From Beta vulgaris subsp. vulgaris (lineage: Eukaryota; Streptophyta; Magnoliopsida; Caryophyllales; Amaranthaceae), in NCBI RefSeq assembly GCF_026745355.1, contig NC_079209.1, positions 19,707,987 through 19,771,986 of the forward strand: a DNA stretch of 64,000 nt. The letters run 5' to 3'. A program made the position numbers and the translations under genes. Below, in pieces: positions 11,580-22,440 of the stretch (its first letter is position 1; each line of letters starts with the position of its first letter). The notes beneath the pieces are model-generated. The model saw only the letters and a program-made list of their open reading frames with translations. It had not been told where the DNA came from and did no database searches.

Positions 11580-13090
11580 GGTAAAGAAAGCTAACGGCCA
11601 AGGAGAATGTGTGTGGACTTCACGGATCTCAATAGGGCTGCCCAAAAGACTGCTATCCTTTGCCTAGGATAGACCAGTTAGTAGATCTACTAGCGGTCAT
11701 CATGCTCTCTCAGTTTTATGGATGCATTCTCAGGATATCATCAAATCAGCTTACTCGGAGCAGATAGAAAGAAGACGGCATTTATAACAGACTGTGGAGT
11801 TTACAATTATAAGGCGATGCCTTTTGGGCTTCGTAATGCCGGAGCCACTTACCAGAAGTTGGTCGATAAAGGTTTTGCGGATCAGAGAGGCAGAAACATA
11901 GAAGCTTATGTTGACGACTCCATCGTCAAAAGTAGATCTGACCGCGAGCACCTAGAAGATTTGGCTGAAACGTTTAGAACGCTGAAAAGGTACCAGATGA
12001 AGCTTAATCCTAAAAAATGTGTGTTCGGAGTGAAGGCAGGGAAGTTTCTTGGTTTTCTTGTCAGCAAAAGGGGAATAGATGCGAATCCGGAAAAGATTCA
12101 GGCAATCATGACCTTGCCAGAACCTAAGGGGGTGAAAGACATCCAAAGTTTAACAGGAATGGCGTCACTTACCCGATTTATCTCCAACAAGCCGACAAGG
12201 CCTTGCCTTTCTTCGCTCTGTTGAGGGGAAACAAAAAGTTCGATGGGGGGAAGACCAGAGCAAAGCCTTCGCGGCTGTGAAAGAGCACTTGAAAAAATTA
12301 CCTACAATCACAAGACCGAGACAGGGGACGTACTGCAGTTGTATGTTTCAGCGTCCCAAAGACGGTCGCGGCCGTACTATTGGTGGAGAAGGAGAAACGA
12401 CAGTGCCCCATATACTTTATAAGTCATATCCTTAACGGCCCAGAAAGCCTTACCAGTTGGTAGAAAGATGGCCTTGGCAGTCATCATAGCAGCCAGGAAC
12501 TCAGGCCATACTTCGATTGTCATCCCATCCAGGTGCTCACAAATCAACCACTGGAAAAAGCTCTTCAGAAGATGGATAGTGGGTCGTCTGACTGAAATGG
12601 GCCGTAGAGCTATCTGAGTATGATATTCAATACAAGCCCAGAACCGCCATTAAAGCTCAGGCCTTGGCGGATTTCATGGTAGAGGCCTCGTATGAAGAAG
12701 AAGAGGTAGAGCAGAAAGAAAGTTGGCTATTGGAAGTAGATGGTCCGCTGCTGATAGCGGCTCAGGAGCCGGATAGTAATGACAAGCCCGGAAGGTAACA
12801 CTTTCAGTACGCTATCAGATTCGGTTTCCCAGCATCAAACAATGAAGCGGAATATGAAGCAGCCATAGCTGGTCTAAGAATGTGCTTGGCGGCTGGTGCC
12901 AGCAAGTACTACTAAAGACTGACTCTCAATTGGTTAGCGGCCAGCTCAAAGGGGACTTTGAAGTTAGAGGAGTAAACATGGCGAAGTATGTGCAGAAGGC
13001 AAAAGAGTTGATAGCTCAGCTTCGGCGTTTCGAAGTCAGGCCATACCGCGAGCGGAGAACGCAAAAGCAGATGCTCTTTCTAAGCTAGCC
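11580..13090 (+). pseudogene. Tat-1 reverse transcriptase and RNase H (broken)
   Basis: The best-preserved block is 11718-12224. It includes MDAFSGYHQISLLGADRKKT, AMPFGLRNAGATYQ, the catalytic YVDD in AYVDDSIVKSRSD and FLGFLVSKRGIDANPEKIQA. Upstream, the VDFTDLNRAA motif is followed by frame breaks. RNase H appears at about 12640-13090, with a KTDSQLVSGQL stretch and a final ADALSKLAS-like end after a frame change. Several breaks are one-base losses in homopolymers. Confidence 0.85.
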
Positions 13091-13389
13091 AGCTCCAATT
13101 CATTCAACGTTGAAAGGACAGTCACCATAGACATGCAAAAAGACAAAAGCATTTTAGAAGAGATTGTGACCGTCAACAGGTAAACCAGCAGGGGGAATGG
13201 TTCAGTGAGCTGGTGGCGTACAAACTGACAGGGGTACTCCCAAGCAATCCCTTCGCGCGAAGAATTAAGACGACAGGCAAACTGGTACATCATATACAGG
13301 GATGAGCTATACAGAAAGTCATTTAGCCTGCCTCTACTAAATGCGCAACGGCATGGGAAGCGAAGAAGATACTGGAAGAAATACATGAG

Positions 13390-14419
13390 GGTATTTGCGG
13401 AATCATATCGGCGGAAAAGCTTTAGCTTAAAGGCCTAAGGGCTGGGTTCTACTGGCCAACCATGCTGCGGATGCTCAGAGCTATGTCAAGAAATGTGATA
13501 AGTGTCAAAGATTTGCTCCCGTCATCAACAGACCGGCCCATGATCTGCAGCCCATATTTTGTCCCATCCCGTTTGCGCAGTGGGGGATGGATATCCTGGG
13601 GCCGTTTACAAAGGCAACGAGGGGAAGGAAGTTCTTGATAGTGGGCATAGATTACTTCACAAAGTGGATAGAAGCGGAGCCGACAGTTCAAATTAAAGCC
13701 CACCAAGTCAAGAGATTCATTTGGCAGAATATAATGACAAGATTTGGGATCCCCATGGCTATTGTTTTCGACCATGGCGTCCAGTTCGACTGTCGTCCAA
13801 TACAAGCTTTCCTGACAGAGTACAGAGTAAAATTCGCATACTCAGCTGTGTGCCACCCCAAAGCAATGGCCAAGCGGAGGCCGCGAATAAACAAATCCTA
13901 AACGCCCTAAAGAAGAAGCTGGATGAATTTAAGGGAAAGTGGGCAGATATGGTGCCTGCCGTCCTATGGTCGAACAGAACAACAGAGAAAGAAGCGACGG
14001 GAGAAAATCCTTTCAAACTGGCTTTCGGAGAGAAGCAGTGCTGCCGGTCGAGGTGGGTCTCCCTCATACCGGGTGAAAATCAGGACTAGACGCGAATGAA
14101 CAGCTCTCAAGGAAAGTCTGGATTTCCTACCTGAGTAAGGCTCATGGCGGAATTGAGAGCAGCTGCTTATAAGACAGAATCAGTAAAGCCTACAACAAGA
14201 GAGTCTGGGAAAGGCAGCTGGAGGTCAATGATCTCGTCCTCAGGAGAACAGCCGCCACTGGTAAAGCGCATGCTGAAGGGAAGCTAACTGCAAACTGGGA
14301 AGGCCCGTACGTAATCGCTCAGAAGATAGGCCCCGGTTCCTTTATCCTTAAAGATATGGACGGAAAAAGAGCTCAAGAACTGCTGGAACGCGAATGTTCC
14401 GAAAAAGTATTATGTGTAG
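13390..14419 (+). pseudogene. Tat-1 integrase (broken)
   Basis: A zinc-finger remnant (SYVKKCDKCQRFAPV in another frame) precedes the catalytic core: MDILGPFTKATRGRKFLIVG followed by IDYFTKWIEAE (first Asp), FDHGVQFD (second Asp) and QSNGQAEAANKQILNALKK (Glu). The C-terminal part includes GKLTANWEGPYVIAQKIGPG and ends KKYYV at a stop at 14417-14419, the normal end of Tat pol. Frame changes occur on both sides of the Glu motif. Confidence 0.85.
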
Positions 14420-14543
14420 GAATAATTGTAATTGGCCAAGAGCCTTTGATTGAATTACATAAATGACATAACCTACACTAGCGTTCCGATAAATTCTTTT
14501 GTTTGTTATTGTATCATATATTTGTTAACATCTGCGGAAAAAG

Positions 14544-14820
14544 TAAGTGCATTAACGGTCATATGACAGACCTAGCACACAAATTAAAGCCATATAACAG
14601 GCTAAGTGCATTCACGGTCACATGACAGACCTAGCACACAAATCAAAAAGCCATATAACAGGCTAAGTGCATTCACGGTCACATGACAGACCTAGCACAC
14701 AAATTAAAAGCCATATAACAGGCTAAGTGCATTCACGGTCACATGACAGACCTAGCACACAAATTAAAAGTCATATAACAGGCTAAGTGTATTTGCGGTC
14801 ATATGATGGACCCTACACCT
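14544..14820 (+). repeat. tandem array, about 60-bp unit, between pol and antisense gene
   Basis: Units start at 14544, 14603, 14664, 14724 and 14784, each beginning TAAGTGCATTCACGGTCA or a near variant and ending CCATATAACAGGC. The last copy is partial. Tandem arrays in this 3' region are a known habit of Tat/Ogre elements and can seed satellite repeats. Confidence 0.95.
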
Positions 14821-15213
14821 AAGTTGAGGACATAATTGAATAAACAGGCATCCTACGACAAACATTATAAATGCGAATAACAAGGAAGAATAAAAAGCAG
14901 AAACTACGACAAATTATACAAGCACGCAAACGATGGCAAGACGCATAATCAAAAGTAAACAAAGTACTTTCCATAAAATAGAAGCTACTGGCTTGGCGGC
15001 CAACTACAAAAAAGTATATATCGTGGCGGCCAATGTGAAAAAAGGCTTTTAATCAAGATAAAAGTACTTAACAAAATTAAACGCAATAAATGTCGAGGAA
15101 TGCCAGCAAAGGCAAAATTACAATGTTATAACTCGAGAATATTACAAAGCAAAGTACAAAAACTAAAAGCTCTTTGAATAGCAGGAAGAGCTAATAGAAG
15201 GCCGCCAAAAGCT
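14821..15213. other. spacer 3' of the Tat-1 antisense gene
   Basis: A-rich spacer without coding matches. On the minus strand it would hold the 3' UTR of the antisense gene. No clear terminator-like signal is distinguishable. Confidence 0.5.
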
Positions 15214-17925
15214 TCAAGAGGGAGGCGTCAGAGGCTCTCGAGGATCCACATCTGCAATAGCATCTTCGTCAGCAAAGTTTGGATCCCCCTCGAAAGGCGA
15301 CAGATGCTGGCCGGCAGCATGAGCGTCTTCAATAACATTCCAGTCAAAACCTGGGACGCTCTTGCAGACGCACCTCATAGCCGCCGCCCAGCCGCCATCG
15401 TACCTCTTGTGAAGCTCTGCAACGTACTCATCAGAGGCTTTGAAGTTCGCAACGGCCTTGGCGGCACCCCGGGCCTCAGCTGCAGAAGCCTCAAGGACGG
15501 CAGCCTCTACAGCCTTAGTCAGGGCCTTGACGTTCTCCTCAGTCTCTTCCAGGAGTGCCGCCCTGTCCCTCAAGGTCGCCACTTCATCCTCCAGAGGCGC
15601 CACCTTCTTCTCAGCTTCCTGGAGTAAGTCTTGGCAAGTCTCCAATGAGGCCTTGTAGGAATCCGCCAGCCTTTGGTACTCCAAATACTGCTCTATCAGC
15701 TCAATAGCAGCATTGTTGGCCTATGAAAGTAAACAAAAGAGGTTAAAACACAAAAAAAAAAAAAAAAAGGGGGAAGAGAAGAAGAGTTAAAGTCTTACCA
15801 CTAACTGGTCATGAGCCAGCCTAGCAGCAGGAGTCTTCAGAGAGCCTGAAGGACGGTCCAAGGGCAGCTGCATACCCTTGAGAATACGGTAGGCAAGGAT
15901 GCCACCGTTCTCAGGGATGTCAGAATACAAGGACTCATCCTCCCTGACGTCCCAGTTTGGCTGGTAGATCTTGCCAGGAGTCACAGTCTGAGGAGCGAAA
16001 GCGGCCACCACCGTGTCGCTTAACGGCACCTCCTTCTTCTCAATCCATTCCCGGAACCTATAAAAGATCCCAGGAGAAAGGTTGGAGAGGAAGCTAGGAG
16101 TGGCAATCAGCTCTCTCAACTTCTCCTTGATAGAAGAAGTGGTCTGGGATACCAGAGAACCACCGCCAGCCGTGCCGACGCCAGCAACAGCGGCACTCTC
16201 CACTTGAACCTCCTCAGTTGAAGGATCCAAGTCCTCTACCAGCACCTCGTTCACAGTAGAGGTGCCAGGGCCCTCAACCGCCTGCCTTTTGTTGGCAGCA
16301 GAATCTTCGATAGCCTGCTCCCGAGAGCGTCTCCTACTCACTGAACCGCCCCTAGTGACGGTCCTGGTGATGGAAGGCCTAGGAGGAGCAGTGGGAGAGT
16401 TAGCAGCCGAAGTGGATGCGACTATTGGGACGCGAGTGCTGGCGGAGGGACCGCGACCCCTTCTTCGGACAGTTTGAGGCCCATGACGATTCCCTCCCCT
16501 GCGGCCATTGGTAGAGCTATGCATTGTCAAGTAATCAGAAGGTGGAGGACCAGGCAGATGTGTTAGCGGCCGAAAATCGCTGTCGACGCCGAGAATGTCA
16601 AGATCAAGATGATCAAGACCTGCAAAATAAAGGAGCCAAAACGGTTTAAAAAAAAAAAAAAAAGTGGTATCATAGTCGGCAGAAGCAAAGTAATCATAGG
16701 CCGCTAACTCTTCGTCAGTTAACGGCTTCAGAGCTAGTTGCTCCATGTGAGGAGCAAGTTCTGTAAAATGACGGCGTACGGGATAATCATCCGGCACCTG
16801 CACCCAGAAGAAAGCGTCCTGCCAGCCTTTCAAACTGGTCATCTTAGGTTGGACCGTCATCTTCTTGTCAGCCGTCATAAGAGACCACCAGCCAGCCAAA
16901 CGGGAGGACCCATTCTTCTTCAACCAATGGAGATGGCGAAATAGGTTGACGGTCTGGGGAAAATCAAGAAAGCGTACCACCCAGATGTACGCAATAAGGT
17001 TGCGAATGGCCAGAGGAGTCAATTGGGCCAGGCAAACGTTGAAAGCATTCAGGATCTCCACCACAAAAGAATCCAGGGGAAAGCAAAGACCAAACTCAAA
17101 ATGATGAGTGTAGACGGCTACGTGACCGGGAGGACAATCCGTTATGATGGATCCTTCTGACGGTACGATCAACCGATAAGGGGTCGGCATATGGTATAAA
17201 TCTCGGGCCACCCGGGGATAATGCAACTCCAACGCATCCCGGCGCCATTGCTCGTCTATAACTACTGTAAGGGGACCATTGCAGGCGTCCTCAGGAAGCC
17301 AAAGAGCATTCGTTCCCGGCCCAACCTCATCAGCCTCCTCTCGGCCAGACTGAGAATTTTCTTCAACCATTGGGGCCTTAGAAGCCGTCACCCCAGTACC
17401 ACGCTGGTAAACAACCTCAGCACTATCCTCTTGGGCCATAGCAGGTGAATCACTGTCGTCACCTAAATCAATAATAGGGGGATTAGGAGTCGCATACTCC
17501 TGCAAACGGTCGTAAAAGTTGGACGATACTTTAACCCCCGCGTCCGCTAAACTGTCTAACCAAGCATGTTCCCTAAGAGGAAGAACGTCAAGACCAGGGA
17601 TGGCATCTGAAGGCGGATGCCTACGGGTGCGCCTAGCTAAAATTTGATGTCTAAGTTCCCTAAGCGTCTGCTTGTCGCCACTTTGGCTAGCGGTCAGATA
17701 CCTTAAAGTCAAGTTGTGTTCCTCAAGAGTAGAGGGGTCGTTAAGGAATTTAGATCTCAACTCTCTCTCTCTATCAGTTGTAGGGGGTATGTCCGCTAAT
17801 AGCCTAGTTCTCCCCACAAGGCTAAGATCAGGCTCAGAAGTTTGGGCAACAGAGGGGGGAGAGGGATCGCTTTCAGTCATAAAAATCTCATCAGGGGCAT
17901 TTTGGCCATCAGATTGGTCCGACAT
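15214..17925 (-). CDS. Tat-1 antisense gene (aORF), two exons, open throughout
   Basis: Exon 1 is 17925-15799 (709 codons from ATG) and exon 2 is 15720-15214 (168 codons plus stop), giving 877 residues after removal of a 78-bp phase-0 intron. The N-terminus is acidic and Ser/Pro-rich. Residues about 250-390 (PPGHVAVYTHHFEFGLCFPL, QTVNLFRHLHWL, SLKGWQDAFFWVQV) resemble the putative gypsy-type transposon domain (Pfam PF04195, Transposase_28) found in extra ORFs of Tat elements. A basic, Ser/Pro-rich linker follows (about 460-560). Exon 2 is an Ala/Glu-rich coiled coil. The molecular function of this family is unknown to me. It is antisense to gag-pol, so it needs its own promoter on the 3' LTR side. 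It has no stop or frameshift, unlike gag-pol. Oddity: a 16-T run with an acceptor-like end (16676-16620) is read through as coding sequence. Confidence 0.85.
15721..15798 (-). other. spliceosomal intron in the Tat-1 antisense gene
   Basis: On the minus strand the donor is GTG|GTAAGACT, a long T-run follows and the acceptor is TTTCATAG|GCC. It is 78 bp and phase 0. Without splicing, translation stops four codons after the donor; with splicing it continues for 168 codons. The second Tat element has a phase-0 intron at the corresponding place. Confidence 0.85.
16620..16676 (-). other. intron-like in-frame insert in the antisense gene
   Basis: The minus strand reads ACTATGATACC, 16 T, then a sequence ending TTTATTTTGCAG just before GTCTTGATC. 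The 3' half looks exactly like a plant acceptor, but no GT donor remains at the matching point. The stretch is 57 nt (19 codons), so retaining it keeps the frame; the flanking residues SA and GLDHLD would join smoothly without it. I infer a decayed or exonised intron. The homopolymer length is critical and may be misread. Confidence 0.4.
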
Positions 17926-18658
17926 GGCAACGAAACGCGAAAAACAGACTTAAAGAAAGGAAGAGAGAAAGGGTAGAGTTACCTGGAAATGTAAGGTCGC
18001 CGGAAAAAAGCAAGAAAACAAAGAGCGAAACTTGCCGAAAAGACAGGTAAAACTCCAAAACAGCAAAAGCAACACCAAAAGCTGAGACCTTGGACCGGAA
18101 AGCCACCGAAAAATCACGAAAACCAGAGCGAGGTAAAACCCGGAAAATGCAAGCCAAGAAAAAACGAAATCCTCAGTATCACCGGAACCAGAAGAAGAAA
18201 ACTAAGAAAATGACGAACTTTTTGGTGGCAATGGAGCACTAAAAAGCAAGCTTTGGAGCAGTGTGAATATCGGCTATGGAGGTTCTTGTCAGAGAGTAAA
18301 GGAAAGGAAGGAGAGAGTTCTTTGAAAAATGAGATGAAAAGTCAGAAGAAAAAACCTCCTTTTGCCTTTATACCAGGATGGGTGGCCAAGATTAAGCAAA
18401 CTCTTCAACTTCCTCTCAGATGCGTGCCAAGTGTCAAGACTACACTAAAACCTAATAAAGCATTTGGGCGGGATTTTCGGAAAAGGTAATCATTAACTTT
18501 TCGAAATTCTTCAACTCCCTACGACGACACGTGGCACTTCACAAACCTACCCCATTAAGAAAAGACAAAAGAGCAAGATAAAAGTAAAAAGAAATATAAA
18601 AATACCGTCGCAAAAATGTCCGCGTCCATCCGACAACATCTTCAGTGGTCGCGACCAC
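17926..18658. promoter_or_regulatory. presumed promoter/5' leader side of the antisense gene
   Basis: 733 bp between the antisense start codon and the 3' LTR. On the minus strand it is pyrimidine-rich near the ATG (CTTTCTCTCTTCC). On the plus strand a 78-codon ORF (18253-18489) has no recognisable domain. No firm TATA box could be fixed. By position the antisense promoter must lie here or in the 3' LTR. Confidence 0.35.
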
Positions 18659-18678
18659 AAAAGATGCTGGGGGCTAGT
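18659..18678 (+). other. purine-rich tract for plus-strand priming (Tat-1)
   Basis: AAAAGATGCTGGGGGCTAGT stands directly before the 3' LTR start. A GATGCTGGGGG core is usual for this retrotransposon group. Confidence 0.75.
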
Positions 18679-19169
18679 TGTATGGGTATAACCCAAGTTC
18701 ATTAGCGGCCTTCTCATCTATGGCCGCGAATAGGATTATGGACGTGAGTACGATAAAACCATTAAAAGCACCATTCGAGCCAGTTCATCCCCTAGGACCG
18801 ACAGTGTTGGCGGGCGCCTAACAAGACAAAATAGAGGGAATCTTCCCACCTGTCAAAAGCGTCATAGCCCTACACGTGTCAAAGGATTATACGTCCTGTC
18901 AGAGGAATAGTACTTCTATAAATACCCCAATGGTACTATTCTGCAGGTACATTCTCTTACACGCTGAAAATAACTTATCTCTCTCTCTCTTGTTTCTCTC
19001 TCTACATCCTAGTGGTCCAAATATCTGACTTGAGCGTCGGAGGGGGTTTTCCTCAAAACCACCCCGAGGGTAGTTTACGTTTGCATCCTGTGCAGTTTTC
19101 CAGCAAGGACGTGAGCTCTCGAGACTTGGCGGACTCTTGCGAGGACGCTAACTGTTTCAAACCGAAACA
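18679..19169 (+). repeat. 3' LTR of Tat-1
   Basis: 491 bp, the partner of 8415-8903. Differences by eye are scattered single substitutions and a few small indels, for example in the CT tract after the TATA box. It ends ACCGAAACA and is followed by the GTTAC duplication. Confidence 0.95.
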
Positions 19170-19559
19170 GTTACGGTTACGGTTGGCAAAAGGAGCGAAG
19201 CCAAACTTTCGGTTACCAAACCGAAATATTGTTTCGGGACGGTTAACCACCCATGAACACCCCTACCTAAAACACTCTACCAAGATTACAAAATACAGGT
19301 TTTAAAATACTTGTAGAGTCTATAATACTATTATTGTTGCTAACTTGTATTCACTACTATAAGACATTAAAATCATAAAAGGATGATAAAAAAATTGTAT
19401 TCAAACAGCAGAATAAGAAAAAAGTAGAACAACATCAACACACCTTACTTGTTTTTACGACGATGTTTTGAAGGTGTATCCTTTCTGTTACTTTTGTCAA
19501 CCCAATCACCTTAGTCATGGTCATCACATCATATGTTGATGAATCTTGACCTCATCATC

Positions 19560-22440
19560 AGGAACACCCTCATTTTGAAAAATATTAGTTGTTGGTCTTT
19601 CTTCCAAAACAACACACTCATCATAATTATCAATGTCTTATCGAGGTCTTGGTGCTATAACAACTGACCTCTTCTTATTATCTAGATCAGTGACATAAAA
19701 TACTTGCTTTTCTTGACTAGCTAACATATATGGATCTTCCTTGTGACCAAGCTTATCAAGGTTGAATAAAGTAAAACCTAATTCGTTATACTTGACTCCG
19801 GCATGTGAATCAACCCAATTGCATCTAAAAACCGGTATCGAAAATCCAATGTATTGAAGCCAATGATATCCTAAATGACCCTATAATATGACATTTTACC
19901 ACGTCCAAGATGCTTATCTTTAGAACTAGCAAAATGAGAGCCTCAGCTTCAATTGTTACCCCATTGTTTTGCATAGTACTATTTTCATCCTGATCCCTAA
20001 TGTAGAATGTACAACCATTTATAACATATTCTGAATAAAAAGAGGCATTGAAATTAGGTCCATAAGCTAGATTCATGAGTCAATCAGAAATGGAATGGGA
20101 TGAATGTCCAAGTTGTTCCATAACTTCAGTTTTCGACCAAGTGCTAAATGATTTGTTATGTTCTCCTAGTAATGATTTGTAATTTCCTCAACGATTGTAT
20201 TGCCTTAAATAACAATGTGCTGCTTAATCTACGGTGCAACTTTATTCTCGTTAAAGAGAATATAAGTGTACGCCATGTGCCATTGCTGATGAGACAAGTC
20301 AAGTTGCTTACGACCTAAAGTACCTTTTTCCTTACATTCTTCCACTATGTCGTGATATAGGAAGCCCAATCGTCTTTACATTTGCTAAAATTTCACTATA
20401 ATATCCAGTAGCATCTTCATAAAGGACTCACACAACAACACAACCTTCTGGTGAAAAGTGATTTTTCACATATCCTTTATAAGTTTTCATTTGCTTTTCA
20501 ATGGGACATTGATTTCTCAAATAAATGGGATCACAAAATCTTACCTCTCTCACCAAATGAACAATCAAATGAACCATCACATCAAAAAATGATGGAGGGA
20601 AGTACATCTCTAATTGGCACCAAATGATTGAAATTGAAGTTTCTAAAGAATTCAAGTCTTTAGAATGACTTTGCTATATATTGCATTAAAGAAAGAAAAT
20701 AATCTGATAATAGCAAATCGGTCGTTTTTAGGTAAAATTAAACGAATGGCCACAGGTAGCACGTGATGCATCAAAACATGGCAATCATGAGACTTAAGAC
20801 CCTAAAGCTTCAAATTTCCCATTGAAACAAGACTTCGAATGCTAGAAGAATAACCCTCATGTACTTTTACACCCGTTAAACATTCACACAATTTTTTTCT
20901 CTTTTCTCGATAGTGTCTAAGAAGTTGGAGGAAAAAATTTTCTATTGTTTCTTTCAATGACGTGGAGCTCTTCTGTGATCCCGCATGCTTATAAATATTC
21001 TCTAGCACTAACACCATCCATTGTCTTACCCGAGATATTCAATAGTGTTCTAACTAAGCTATCACACATAATCTTCTCAATATGCATCACATCTAGAGAA
21101 TGTCTCACAAACAAAACTCTCCAAAAAATGCAAACGCCATAACTCCAAACATTTCTTATATCCCTGTTTAGGAAGTTTGGTGCTTCGGTTCTTTCCAACT
21201 GTAATTCCGATAGCTTTAACCTTTTGAAACACCTCTGCACCACTCAATACTCTTGGACGTCCCTTGAGTTCTTGTTCCCCATAAAAAAGCCTTTTTCAAT
21301 TTATGATAAGGATGATCATATTCCAAAAATCGACGATGTACATCAAAGATATCCTTTCCAGATGATGGAAGCCACTTTCTTCTTGTACCATCCTCACATA
21401 TAGGACAAGGGTGTTTTCCTTTCGTAGTATACCTAGAAAGATTACCATAGGCTGGATAATTTTGAATGGTGCAAACCAACAATGTTTTGAAGGTAAACGT
21501 CTCATTTTGGTGTGCATCATACACTTCTACACCTGAATTCCGGAGCATCTTCAAATCATCAATCAGGGGAGCTAAGTACACATCAATGTCATTTCTTGAT
21601 TGTCTACGACCAGAAATCAACAATTAAAGCATCATTTACTTTCTTTTCATACATAAAGAAGGAGGTGGGTTGTAGGTAACCAAAATAACTGGCCAAGTAC
21701 TATAAGTGGAACTAAGGGAGAAAAATGGATTCATACCATCGGTGGATAATGCCAGGCTTAGGTTTCGTTCTTCTTTACCAAACTCAGGGAATTTTCCATC
21801 AATAAACCTCCATTGCGGGGAGTGAGCCGGGTGTCTAAGCTTAAATCTTGGTATAATAGGAAAAAAGACGTTTAAATCTTTTCAGCATCTCCGACATTTG
21901 AAAAAAGACGTTTAAATCTTGGTATTATAGGAAATTACCGAAGAACCTTAGTTGGAACTCCTTCCTTCTTCTTATACCGTGCGGAATTGCAAACAGGGTA
22001 ACTCCGTAATGATTCATGTTCATTTCTATATATTATGCAGTCGTTAGGGCAAGCATAGATTTTCTCATAAGGCAAGTTCATTGAGGACAAAATCTTTTTT
22101 GCCTCATATGCATTACTCGGAAGGACATTATCACTAGGAAGCATATCTTTCACTACATCAAGGAATTCAGTAAAACCTGCATCGCTCAACCCATGACCCG
22201 CCTTTAAATCATATAACATAAGTACACTTGATAATCTTGTATACCTTTCGCACCCTTTATATAAAGGCTTTTGAAAATCGATTAACAATTTCTCAAATGT
22301 AGAAGGATTTTCATCAAACTTACCATGAACTTATCGTAGCATACCTTCTAACCTATCACCTTCATCACCAGTAGGACCTTCACTTTCCTGCATAGTTTTT
22401 CTATAAGAACCTTCCTTATCCTCCCACGCCAAATCTAATT
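19560..22440 (-). pseudogene. TNP2-type CACTA transposase (decayed)
   Basis: Minus-strand readings follow the order of En/Spm TNP2. N-terminal block (22288-21935): PLYKGCERYTRLSSVLMLYD, NAYEAKKILSSM and KIYACPNDCIIYRNEHESL. Core (21623-21216): NDIDVYLAPLIDDLKMLRNS, then KGKHPCPICEDGTRRKW and HRRFLEYDHPYH. The hallmark DVMHIEKIMCDSLVRTLLNI lies in 21243-20989. A DUF4218-like block (20655-20428) has CQLEMYFPPSFFDVMVHLIV. A DUF4216-like block (about 20100-19620) has ASFYSEYVINGCTFYIRDQD. Frameshifts and stops separate the pieces, so no functional transposase is encoded. It would have cut and moved CACTA-ended DNA in the nucleus. It may or may not have served the neighbouring CACTA elements, whose subterminal repeats differ. 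Confidence 0.9.

Larger units (their letters stand above)
8415..19169 (+). mobile_element. Tat-1: complete Ty3/gypsy (Tat lineage) LTR retrotransposon with antisense gene
   Basis: LTRs lie at 8415-8903 and 18679-19169. Both begin TGTATGGGTATAACCC and end ACCGAAACA, and GTTAC lies immediately outside both ends (8410-8414, 19170-19174). The order is LTR, primer-binding site, gag, protease, reverse transcriptase, RNase H, integrase, a 60-bp tandem array, an antisense two-exon gene, a purine-rich tract and LTR. That order and the antisense gene are typical of the Tat group (Retand/Grande-like). The sense-strand genes are broken in many places, whereas the antisense gene is open throughout. The LTRs differ by eye at perhaps 15-20 positions, so the insertion is not brand new. 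Confidence 0.95.
7926..19264. mobile_element. hAT-like non-autonomous element, split by the Tat-1 insertion
   Basis: The two halves are 7926-8414 and 19170-19264. The right end, reverse-complemented, begins AGGGGTGTTCATGGGTGG and continues with GGTTAACCG/GGTTACGG repeats, typical of hAT-like MITEs. The left end shares GGGTGGTT and the same repeated CGGTTAC/GTAACCG words but lacks the outermost bases. I find no 8-bp TSD, so the left boundary is approximate. The Tat-1 TSD (GTTAC) falls inside one of these repeats, which supports the nesting order. Confidence 0.5.

Noticed and set aside
8415..19169. tRNA or rRNA genes in the LTR regions
   Set aside because: The TGGCGC words are primer-binding sites; no cloverleaf or rRNA sequence is present.
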